Assembly: GCA_011620845.1 (NCBI GenBank) | Contig: WOYJ01000065.1 | Location: 1 to 19,966, forward strand | Direction: 5' to 3' | Source: Methanobacteriaceae archaeon | GTDB taxonomy: Archaea > Methanobacteriota > Methanobacteria > Methanobacteriales > Methanobacteriaceae | Length of the DNA stretch: 19,966 nucleotides | Part shown: positions 1 to 8,407 of the stretch, piece by piece | How the letters are laid out: each line of letters starts with the position of its first letter | Numbering within the stretch: position 1 is the first letter of the stretch | Notes under the pieces: generated by a model | The model's database searches: none | Told to the model about the DNA's origin: nothing | What the model saw: only the letters and a program-made list of their open reading frames with translations | Made by a program: the position numbers and the translations under genes

Positions 1-161
1 GTATCTTCTAATTTAGATGTCGATCTTTATTTAATTAATCAGGAAGTATTTAAAATGAGTCCTTATTAGAAATTAGGGAAAAATTAATAAGTTTTTAATT
101 TTGGGAAATTTTTAGAATTTCATTGTGAATTTAAAATTATTATGAGAAAATAAAAAAAAAT
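1..161. other. AT-rich spacer downstream of hisF
   Basis: This stretch is very rich in A and T and has no open frame with a recognisable product. It lies 3' of hisF, which is read leftward, so its A/T runs around 60-155 probably include the transcription end of that gene. I see no tRNA, repeat array or convincing hairpin in it. Confidence 0.5.
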
Positions 162-986
<825 letters not shown>

Positions 987-1191
987 AATATCTCTATATT
1001 TAGAAGTTAGTGTAAATTAAGTCCAGGTTTTTTAGTTAAAATATGTTCTTGGATCATTTACTATTTGATTTCTTAAACTATATAAGTGAAGTATTGAGGG
1101 TAAATGATAACATTTATACAGTATTGGTTTTCTACATAGAGCATGTCCAATTTTAAGGCCATTTGACCTGGTATGTGTGGTATAGGCAAAG
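987..1191. other. AT-rich spacer between hisF and the flavin reductase remnant
   Basis: This 205-base spacer separates divergent hisF and the flavin-reductase-like ORF, so it should hold the hisF promoter; the A/T-rich stretch near 995-1005, read leftward, is a weak TATA candidate. All forward frames upstream of 1192 are broken by stops, including a TAG at 1183-1185 in the frame of the next ORF. The last codons before it could encode a decayed piece of that gene's missing N terminus, but this is not firm. Confidence 0.35.
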
Positions 1192-1650
1192 ATGAGAGAT
1201 ACATATGTCAATATAGACACCAAAAAAGAGTTTGTTATAAATATGCCTGGTGTTGATCTGGTGGATGCAGTGATACCCACTTCTTCACATGTTCCTTTTG
1301 ATGTTAACGAATTTGAATTGGCAAACTTAAAGGAAAGACCTTCAAAAAAGGTTAAGGCACCGGGAATAGAAGGTTGTTATGCGTGGATGGAGTTCCAGCT
1401 ACACAGTATGCACGAAGAGACGTATGATGGCTTCCCTTACCTGTTGATCCTGGGTAAAGTGGTGCATCTTGAAGTGGATGATGATATTTACAATCCAGAA
1501 GATGGTTCATGGGATTTAGAGAAAGCAAAACCTTTGATGATGACTGAATCCAATCAGGGAATGCATTTTTGCACGGGCAATGATATTGGTAAATTCGAAC
1601 CCTACGGGGCATGTTTGAAGATGGTAAAGACCAGTTATCATGGTGTATGA
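1192..1650 (+). CDS. flavin reductase-like protein, N-terminally truncated
   Basis: The 152 residues resemble the C-terminal two thirds of the flavin reductase / flavoredoxin family, a split-barrel FMN-binding fold that passes electrons from NAD(P)H or ferredoxin-type donors to flavin. Recognisable family landmarks are RDTYVNI followed by EFVINMP (residues 2-20), a KVKAPGIEGCYAWMEF segment near 55-70, and LLILGKVVHLEVDD near 84-97. Full-length members usually have about 60-70 residues before the DTYxNI motif, which form the first barrel strands and part of the FMN site. Here the ATG falls directly on that motif, and a TAG lies in frame at 1183-1185, so the N terminus cannot simply be extended. 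No good ribosome site precedes the ATG. It is probably a gene remnant; a shortened functional version is less likely. Confidence 0.55.
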   Translation: MRDTYVNIDTKKEFVINMPGVDLVDAVIPTSSHVPFDVNEFELANLKERPSKKVKAPGIEGCYAWMEFQLHSMHEETYDGFPYLLILGKVVHLEVDDDIYNPEDGSWDLEKAKPLMMTESNQGMHFCTGNDIGKFEPYGACLKMVKTSYHGV

Positions 1651-1667
1651 GAAAGAATAGTGTTGGG

Positions 1668-1738
1668 AATTTAAATAAAGATTTAGTGATATTTGATAAA
1701 AAAAGGAGTACCATAAAGGCAGATTAGGAGTTTAATAA
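1668..1738 (+). promoter_or_regulatory. promoter and ribosome site of the DUF4013 gene
   Basis: A TATA-like AATTTAAATAAAG stretch lies near 1668-1681. An AGGAG ribosome site lies near 1725-1730, about eight bases before the ATG at 1739. The spacing fits an archaeal gene with a short leader. Confidence 0.4.
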
Positions 1739-2478
1739 ATGAAGTTGTCTGAGATAATATCTGATTCATTCAAGTATCCTGGTTCCAATCCAGAACACTT
1801 GAACAACAGCCGCAAAAGATGGCTGATTTTTGGTCTGCTGATGTTTACCACTCTGGTGGTCATTCCCAGAATATTTGTAGCTGGTTATGCCCTAAGAGTG
1901 ACCCGGAAAACTATTCAAGGCGATTCAAAGATGCCTGAATATAATGAATGGGCTGGTATGGTTCTGGATGGCCTTAAAGTAATAGTTACTACCATAGCAT
2001 ATTATTTCATCCCTGCAATACTCGTTATTCTAGGTGCGGGACAATTTTACTTGATGGCCTATGTGTATGGAGTGTTAAATCTAAATTTGATAAACTGGTT
2101 AACTGGTTACCATTGATTATTGGGGTGCTTTTATTCATTCCTGCTATCATGTTTTACATGATGGCCCTTTCCAATATGGCTTATCATAATAGACTTGGAG
2201 CTGCCTTCAACATGGGAGAAATCATACAGAGAATCAAGACAGTTGGATATGGAAGATTCATTCTTTGGTGGGTAGCCACCATGATTGTTTCGGCTATTTT
2301 CGCATCTGCAGGGTCTTTGATTGAAATGGGCAGTAGCATAGTTGGATTTTTCGTGGTTCCTATTCTGATTAATTCTTTCATCACTCTTTTCCAGGCCAGA
2401 TCCATAAGACTCATCTATTCAGAAGGGATAGACACGGATAATACACAGGTTAATGATACGAGCATTGTGAATGAATAG
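1739..2478 (+). pseudogene. DUF4013 membrane protein split by a frameshift
   Basis: Two overlapping frames together make one DUF4013-type membrane protein of about 240 residues. The function of this methanogen-common family is unknown. The first part (1739-2116) begins MKLSEIISDSFKYPG, has a transmembrane segment at about residues 28-52, then the family motif GYALRVTRKTIQGDSKMPEYNEW in short form, and a second hydrophobic segment. It stops at TGA 2114-2116. The second part continues in another frame with hydrophobic segments and the family-typical MALSNMAYHNRLGAAFNMGEI, ending at 2478. The second frame is open well upstream of 2113, to about 2044, so the indel could lie anywhere in roughly 2044-2113. 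The overlap TTGA at 2113-2116 would allow a TTG restart, but one broken gene is simpler. A base error in the assembly would give the same picture. Confidence 0.7.
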
Positions 2479-2499
2479 AATCGGGTTTAGTGGGTTTTA

Positions 2500-2521
2500 G
2501 GATAATTTTAAAAAATTATCC
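2500..2521. terminator. hairpin downstream of the DUF4013 gene
   Basis: Ten-base arms GGATAATTTT (2500-2509) and AAAATTATCC (2512-2521) are perfect inverted repeats around two bases. It lies 22 bases past the DUF4013 stop. It could help end transcription or be a protein site; no long T run follows directly. Confidence 0.4.
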
Positions 2522-2536
2522 CATTAGGAAAATTAT

Positions 2537-2583
2537 CCCCAAAATAAAAGTTCACATCCACTTTTCCCTTTTATTTTTTTGGG
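2537..2583 (+). terminator. hairpin with T run downstream of the DUF4013 gene
   Basis: The arm CCC-AAAA-TAAAAG ending at 2550 pairs with CTTTTA-TTTT (2568-2577) and GGG (2581-2583), with a three-T bulge. The 3' arm is a T-rich tract, which suits archaeal termination. Together with the hairpin just upstream it probably isolates the DUF4013 gene from the tRNA. Confidence 0.45.
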
Positions 2584-2629
2584 ATGTTACATTTACAGAG
2601 TTAATTTTTGATTCATCTCAGAAAGGGAA

Positions 2630-2642
2630 TAGTTATATAAAT
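2630..2642 (+). promoter_or_regulatory. TATA box of tRNA-Arg
   Basis: The sequence AGTTATATAAATG is a clear archaeal TATA box. It lies about 50 bases before the mature tRNA 5' end, which predicts a short 5' leader removed by RNase P. Confidence 0.6.
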
Positions 2643-2690
2643 GAAAAGCAACCAACAACTAACTTGTCTATGATTTATTAGACGTGTTAT

Positions 2691-2767
<77 letters not shown>

Positions 2768-2775
2768 CTATTTTA

Positions 2776-3078
2776 TTACTTATCATCTAAAAGCGCGAAA
2801 GCTGTGTTAAATCCAGAACCCATACGCACCAGACCCGCCACAGCAGCGGCTTCCAATATTTCTTCCTGTGTAGCTCCTGTTTTAAGGGCTTGTTTTTTAT
2901 GAACACGTGTGCAATGGTCACATTTAACAGCAACAGCACATGCAAGCGCGATAAGACTTTTCTCCCTGGAGGATAACGCACCATCTTTAAGTATTTCTGA
3001 TGCCAGTTTTTTGAATGCAGAATCAACCCCTTCACCAAGGGCCATTGTAAACTGGTTAGCTCCTGTTTTCTGTTCCAT
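2776..3078 (-). CDS. carboxymuconolactone decarboxylase family (AhpD-like) protein
   Basis: This is a small helical protein of the CMD/AhpD fold, of a type often linked to alkylhydroperoxidase or thiol-redox activity. At 100 residues it has normal length for single-domain members. The core REKSLIALACAVAVKCDHC holds the redox pair Cys53 and Cys56 followed by His60, the AhpD-type CxxC-x3-H signature. It continues with a typical GATQEEILEAAAVAGLVRMGSG segment in two parts. The ATG at 3076-3078 is preceded by GGAG at a spacing of about nine bases. The gene runs in the same direction as the large helicase gene, 18 bases downstream of its stop, so the two may be cotranscribed. The true substrate is unknown; a peroxide or disulfide reductase role is inferred from the CxxC. 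Confidence 0.85.
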   Translation of the reverse strand: MEQKTGANQFTMALGEGVDSAFKKLASEILKDGALSSREKSLIALACAVAVKCDHCTRVHKKQALKTGATQEEILEAAAVAGLVRMGSGFNTAFALLDDK

Positions 3079-3096
3079 CTAATAAATCTCCTTAAA

Positions 3097-6000
3097 TTAA
3101 TTCCTTACCAGATCGATCATACCATCCGGCCTTTCTTCTACCTCGCCCGCTTTTATCAGACTTTTAATAACACTGTTTACCTTGCTAACTGCCGGGCCAC
3201 GGGCTAGTTTAGCCCCGAAGAGCCGTACAACTTCACGTATCAGTTCGTCCGGTTCGGTTGCGTATTGGGCTTTCAGCACCATGTCTATTGCTGCTGCAAT
3301 TTCTTCTTTACTGATAAGGTCCATTTTCACGGGTTGTTTGCCTGTACGCCGCCTGACCATGATGGGAGCGTCTTTGTAATATAGGAAATCTCCTTTCCGT
3401 ATAACCCGGCCGTCCATCAGGGTTAACTCAACAGCTTCTTTCATTATAGCCTGGATACGACGCCCGGCTCTACTCAGTCCCCAGTGGGTTCTGATACGTT
3501 TCACCACTTCATCGTAGTGGATAGGGCCTTCCACTTCAACCACTTCCATCACTGCCCGAGCAACATCCCCTACAGGTTGGTTATGTAATTCCCCGGTGAC
3601 TTTGAAGTTTTGCTTCAGGTTGGTTACTTCATAATTGGATATCTCATCCAGGGGAGATTTTGGAACATCAACCACCTTCTGTGTGGTTTTTACTGGCTCA
3701 GTTTTTGGAGTTAACTTTGATTCTGCAACTTCTGATTCTGGTTCCTGGACTAGTTCAGGTTCAGAGGCAACTGCTTTTGAATCACCAGTAACTTCTGATC
3801 CTGGAATTGTCCCTGCTTTTGAACTTATTATTGATTCTGTGGGTTCTGTTTCTGTAGTAGCCACTGCTTCAGCTTCCAGGATCTCCTCCATCGTTTCTTC
3901 TTCATCAACCACAGGTGGGATGAATTCTTCTTCACCCCTTCCCTCATTTAATAGTTCTTCTATAACTTTTAATAATGTTTTTTGTACTTCAGCACGGTTT
4001 CTGTACCAGTCCGGTGACCATAACGTATATAAGCGCCAGCCCAACCTGGTAAGTACTTGTTGTCTAAGCCGGTCCCGATCCCGGGCCACCCGGCTGCTCT
4101 GGTAAATTGGACCGTCGCAGGTGACTCCCAGGAGGTAACGTCCAGGATATTCTGGGTCTAATATGGCCAGGTCAACCCTGAAACCCGCACAACCTACCTG
4201 GGTGTGCACTTCATATCCCTGTTCAGTTAAAAATTCGTAGATGGCGTTTTCAAAGGCAGTTTCATTACTGTCCGGGAATTTATCCATCTGATTAAGCGTT
4301 CTATTCTCAGCGTATTCCAGGAATACCTTAAGCGCCCTGAGGCCGAATGGTGAATTTGATGTTAAATGCAGGTCTCTGCCTCTGAAGTTTGAAAACAGGA
4401 TACATTTCTCCCGGGCCCGTGTTAATAGAACGTTTAAACGCCTTTCCCCTCCGTCCTGGTTCACCGGTCCGAAGTTATGGCTTAAACGTCCCTCTGCATC
4501 GAATCCGTATCCCACACTAACCATTATCACATCCCTTTCATCTCCCTGGATTGTCTCCAGGTTTTTAACGAAAAAATGCTCCTCTTGATTTCCGCTGAAA
4601 TATTTTTCCATCCGAGGGTTGAGTTTTAACTGCAATTCCAGCTCTTCTAGAATGGCCTGCTGCTGGCGGACGTTGAAGGTCCCTACACCTAAACTCTTCG
4701 CATCACCATACTTCTGGTAATGCTCAAAAACGGCTTTTATAACTTCTTTTGCCTCTTCACGATTGGTCGCGGTTTTACCCCGATCATATACAGTCTCCGG
4801 GAGGTGGACCAGTTTTAATCCGAGTTCCTCTGCATCCTGGCTGGGTGAAGGGTAGATCAAGAGATGATTGTCATAGAATTCTTGGTTGGAAACAGCAATG
4901 AGGGATTCGTGCCTGCTCCGGTAATGCCACCTGAGCATCTTCGATGGGAAACTCCGTTTGGTAAGATGCAGAATGCTCTCCATATCCGCGAGCACCGCCA
5001 GATCATAATCCTCACTCTCCACATCGATGAGGATGTCGAAGAAGGTGGTGGGTGGTAGTTGCCGGGTATCACCCATTATAACTGCATATTTGGCCCTTAA
5101 AAGCGCTCCTAACGCGTCTTCTGGTTTCACCTGGCTGGCTTCATCGAAGATAACGTAGTCGAAGCGCAGGTTTTTCACACTGTATGGGTCCAGGTACTGG
5201 GCTATGGAGAGGGGGCTCATCATAAAGCAGGGTTTGATATTCTGTATAATGCCGCCACAGATGGATAACAATTTCCTGATGGGCATATGTCCCCTTTTCC
5301 TGGCGAATTCACTCTTTAAAACTCCCAGTTCACTACGGGGTGATGCGTTGCTTGATAGTGATGGACGGTTTTCATATAGTTTTTCCGCTATCCTGAACCG
5401 GTTTAACTTTATAATCTTCCTGTCGAGTTCCTGGAATTCTTCTATCTTCTTTTGATGTACATCCCCCACAAAACGGGAGAGTAATGGTTCTTCTAAAAAT
5501 AGTTTGCGTAGCATGGAATCTGCGAAGTTTCCTTCCAGGCAGGGTATGAGGTCCTGGGTTTCTATCTCATCCTTATCGACTATTTCCACCAGTTTGGAAC
5601 CGATAGTCTCTAAACACTCTGCCCGGGAGGAGCTGAAACGGGACCAATTCTGTAATTCACCTAATCCCTCTTTTAACTGTGTTATCTGGGATTCCAGGGG
5701 ACTGATAGGGCTTTTGGTCAGGTTGTCTCCCATGGCCGAGCCCTGTTTAAAGTGGAGGAAATGGTTTAACTGCCTTACCAGATCAAGTATTTCATTGTAG
5801 TTCTCGTGCAACTCATTGGATATTCCTTTTAATTCTTCCTGGTTTATGGAGTCCATTATTTTCAGGGTTTTCTCCGATATCCGCCCCTCTTTTAATGCTT
5901 TTCTGAATTTCAGTATCCAGTCTGATATCTTCTTCAGGCTTTCCACATGGCTCTTTTCTGCCTTCCAGTGGGAGCCGAAGAGTGATCGGGCTTTTTCATC

Positions 6001-8286
6001 CTGGGTCCTGATATCTTCCTGGAGTTTCTGGCATTTGATGAGTTCTTCCAGGTCTTCCAGTATTTGTTCATCATTTTCTGGTGGTTTGCCCTTGTAGATT
6101 CTGCCTATCTTCTTCTTCACCTTTTTGAAATCTCCGCTGATGAATTTCAGGATCTTCTTCTTCTGTTCCTGGAATTCCGTAAGTAGTGCTGGTAAATCTT
6201 CATCCAAGGCATCCTTTCTAAAGCCTTTTAAATCTTTGACTATGGCCTGGTATTCTTCTAAACTTTTTATCAGCTTATATACGTGTAATTTATCGTAGTC
6301 CCAGCTGGGATTGAGTATGAGTTCTCTTTCCAGGGAGGGGAAGAACGATATTATCTCCACCGCAGCGATGAGGTGTTCCATTTCATCGAGGGTATGTGGT
6401 ATGTTAACTCCGGATATCTTGGCCAGTTCCTGGGCTTTCAAGTTTAGTTTATCCAGAACCTGTAGTGCACTGGTGAGGAGGGTTTCTATCTCCTCTTCCT
6501 CTGCAGGTAATATGGGGTCTGGCCGGGTTGAATTCCAGGGGTTATATGAGACGGGCTTCACCAGCCGATATAATTCGCCCAATTCCTTAAATTTATTGGT
6601 GGTCTGCTGCCATTGCTTTAATGTGCACTCTTCAGCCTGATCCATGGTGAACCGGGGCATCTTGGTCTGGCTTCTCTCGAAGTGCTTCAGTGACTTCTCC
6701 TTTAAACCAAAGATCTGGTAGGGAGTCCACCTAATCTTTCCATAGGGGGAGTGTAACAGGGATACGTATTCATTCAGGTTAGTTTTTAGCTCTTCAATGG
6801 TAGTTAAATCGTTGTCCAGGGATAGTTCAGCTGGTTTGGGGTTCCGGAGGACGCTTTCCAGCTTCTCCAGCACCTCCTTTTTGTTGGATTTTCTGCTGTG
6901 CAGTTCCATACAGAACTCACCCAGACCCACACTATCCAGACGTCCCTTAACCACTTCTAATGCTGCCATCTTCTCACTAACGAAGAGAACGGTGTTCCCC
7001 CGGGCGAGTAATTCTGCTATGAGGTTTACTATGGTCTGGGATTTACCTGTTCCGGGTGGTCCTTCAACGACCAGGTCCCGACCGTTTTTCACATCCTCTA
7101 TCACTGCAATCTGGGAGGAATCGGCATCCATAACATGGAACACGTCCCGTGTTGTAAGTTTAACGTCCACCTGATTTTCTTCAAAACCAGGGTCTAATTC
7201 TTCACCCTCTGGATCGAATATGGCCTTTATCAGGGGGTTTTCTTCCAGGGGCATGTCTTCTGGCCAGCTTCCAGGTTCAAGGTCCTTGTACATCACGAAC
7301 TTGGTGAAGCTGAAAAAGCCCAGGAATACTTTATCCATTACTTTCCAATCCTTTTCCAGGGAGATGGCCTCCTTTACCAGGTCTAAATATTCTTGCACAC
7401 CCTCTTTGGCCCGGGGCATTTCAAAATCAGGTATTTCAACCCCCTGCTCCAATAGTTTGGCCTGCAGGGAGATGTTTGGTATTATGTCTTCACCGGTCCA
7501 GCGGAGCTTGAACGAACCTTTTACTCTGCGTCTTTCCAGTTCCACCGGTACGAGTATCAGTGGTGCTTCCCTGTATTCCGGGGCCCCATTCTCGTCCTTC
7601 CATCTCAGGAATCCCAGGGCCAGGTAGAGGATGTTGTATCCCTGTTCCTCCATTACCGACCTTGCCCGCTGGTTTATGTAGAAAAGACGTCTCTGAAGCT
7701 CAGAACCAGTTAAACTGGTCTGTAATAAAATTTCTTTATTTTTCTCCAGCATCTCCTGGTCCGGTGCAGGAGTTTCCCAGAGTAGAGATGATTCTTCTGC
7801 GGTTGAAACAGTTTCCCCTGATATATCTGCTCCATTAAGGATGGAATTATGGGTTAAATTGATTTCTTTTTCTATCTTTACAGTCCCTTCTGTACCATGA
7901 GATGAGACCTTTTCCTTTCCTGAGGATTCGTCCGTTTCTTCTGTTTCAATAGTACAGCTTTCTAGAGAATCAGAACTAACTTCACCAGGAACTTCATCTT
8001 CCACGTCAGATTGGGGGGTTTTTCCTGTATCTTCAGATCCGTCTTGATTTAGAGAATCATCTACGGGTGTTTCAAGCTCTGTTTTTGGAATAAATTGCAA
8101 GAGTTTTCTCTTGCTTTTTTTAAGAACCAGTCTGTCGTATATTTCAGCGATATCCCCGTCTTTAACTTCCACGGTCATGCTGCGTGGGCGGAAGTTTAGA
8201 AGCTGGTTGCGCATGGTAAGGTCCAGCAAGTTGTGCCTTAGAACATCAATTTGTCTGTATATGTCCACATTGGTAAGTTCAGACAT
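3097..8286 (-). CDS. DUF4011/SF1 helicase with Vsr-like nuclease and DUF3320 domains
   Basis: This 1729-residue protein is a very large Upf1-like SF1 helicase. The N-terminal DUF4011 domain starts with LRHNLLDLTMRNQLLNF and resumes at about 195-270. Helicase motifs are Walker A GPPGTGKS at 409-416, DEAS at 1048-1051, GDTRQLPPT near 1073, HYRSRHE from 1121, ETIQGDERD near 1244-1252 and LTRARE near 1288-1293. A long, probably coiled-coil insert of roughly 500 residues lies between motifs I and II. Next comes a Vsr/MTES_1575-type endonuclease domain at about 1340-1440, with Asp1372 and CDG at 1390-1392, then a DUF3320 winged-helix-like domain at about 1567-1636 and a helical tail. Two acidic Ser/Thr/Glu-rich linkers (about 75-185 and 1465-1545) separate the domains. 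The ATG is preceded by GAGG. Nucleic-acid translocation is secure from the motifs; a role in defence or repair is inference. Confidence 0.88.
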   Translation of the reverse strand: MSELTNVDIYRQIDVLRHNLLDLTMRNQLLNFRPRSMTVEVKDGDIAEIYDRLVLKKSKRKLLQFIPKTELETPVDDSLNQDGSEDTGKTPQSDVEDEVPGEVSSDSLESCTIETEETDESSGKEKVSSHGTEGTVKIEKEINLTHNSILNGADISGETVSTAEESSLLWETPAPDQEMLEKNKEILLQTSLTGSELQRRLFYINQRARSVMEEQGYNILYLALGFLRWKDENGAPEYREAPLILVPVELERRRVKGSFKLRWTGEDIIPNISLQAKLLEQGVEIPDFEMPRAKEGVQEYLDLVKEAISLEKDWKVMDKVFLGFFSFTKFVMYKDLEPGSWPEDMPLEENPLIKAIFDPEGEELDPGFEENQVDVKLTTRDVFHVMDADSSQIAVIEDVKNGRDLVVEGPPGTGKSQTIVNLIAELLARGNTVLFVSEKMAALEVVKGRLDSVGLGEFCMELHSRKSNKKEVLEKLESVLRNPKPAELSLDNDLTTIEELKTNLNEYVSLLHSPYGKIRWTPYQIFGLKEKSLKHFERSQTKMPRFTMDQAEECTLKQWQQTTNKFKELGELYRLVKPVSYNPWNSTRPDPILPAEEEEIETLLTSALQVLDKLNLKAQELAKISGVNIPHTLDEMEHLIAAVEIISFFPSLERELILNPSWDYDKLHVYKLIKSLEEYQAIVKDLKGFRKDALDEDLPALLTEFQEQKKKILKFISGDFKKVKKKIGRIYKGKPPENDEQILEDLEELIKCQKLQEDIRTQDEKARSLFGSHWKAEKSHVESLKKISDWILKFRKALKEGRISEKTLKIMDSINQEELKGISNELHENYNEILDLVRQLNHFLHFKQGSAMGDNLTKSPISPLESQITQLKEGLGELQNWSRFSSSRAECLETIGSKLVEIVDKDEIETQDLIPCLEGNFADSMLRKLFLEEPLLSRFVGDVHQKKIEEFQELDRKIIKLNRFRIAEKLYENRPSLSSNASPRSELGVLKSEFARKRGHMPIRKLLSICGGIIQNIKPCFMMSPLSIAQYLDPYSVKNLRFDYVIFDEASQVKPEDALGALLRAKYAVIMGDTRQLPPTTFFDILIDVESEDYDLAVLADMESILHLTKRSFPSKMLRWHYRSRHESLIAVSNQEFYDNHLLIYPSPSQDAEELGLKLVHLPETVYDRGKTATNREEAKEVIKAVFEHYQKYGDAKSLGVGTFNVRQQQAILEELELQLKLNPRMEKYFSGNQEEHFFVKNLETIQGDERDVIMVSVGYGFDAEGRLSHNFGPVNQDGGERRLNVLLTRAREKCILFSNFRGRDLHLTSNSPFGLRALKVFLEYAENRTLNQMDKFPDSNETAFENAIYEFLTEQGYEVHTQVGCAGFRVDLAILDPEYPGRYLLGVTCDGPIYQSSRVARDRDRLRQQVLTRLGWRLYTLWSPDWYRNRAEVQKTLLKVIEELLNEGRGEEEFIPPVVDEEETMEEILEAEAVATTETEPTESIISSKAGTIPGSEVTGDSKAVASEPELVQEPESEVAESKLTPKTEPVKTTQKVVDVPKSPLDEISNYEVTNLKQNFKVTGELHNQPVGDVARAVMEVVEVEGPIHYDEVVKRIRTHWGLSRAGRRIQAIMKEAVELTLMDGRVIRKGDFLYYKDAPIMVRRRTGKQPVKMDLISKEEIAAAIDMVLKAQYATEPDELIREVVRLFGAKLARGPAVSKVNSVIKSLIKAGEVEERPDGMIDLVRN

Positions 8287-8407
8287 TCAATATACCTCTC
8301 ATTTATGATTGGACGGGGAATTTTAAAGTTGGGATTTAATAATGGATGTTGGTTTATCTGAACTTTATAATAAAACTAACGATATCTTGTAAGTTCACTT
8401 AGGACTT
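8287..8407 (-). promoter_or_regulatory. promoter region of the large helicase-nuclease gene
   Basis: Read leftward, a TTTATTATAAAG TATA-like element lies near 8363-8375. A GAGAGG ribosome site lies about eight bases before the ATG at 8286. This makes the gene independent of the Rad3-type helicase gene upstream of it. Confidence 0.45.

Noticed and set aside
2113..2478. Independent second membrane gene starting at TTG
   Set aside because: It contains only the C-terminal half of DUF4013 and its frame is open upstream of the TTG, so a frameshifted single gene is simpler; kept as an open question in the findings.
2490..2681. 63-residue open frame between the DUF4013 gene and tRNA-Arg
   Set aside because: It spans two hairpins, a T-rich terminator and the tRNA TATA box, has no ribosome site and resembles no protein family.
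3635..4105. Long rightward open frame opposite the helicase gene
   Set aside because: It is a mirror of the Glu/Ser-rich linker and the nuclease domain; the serine-rich translation is a codon artefact.
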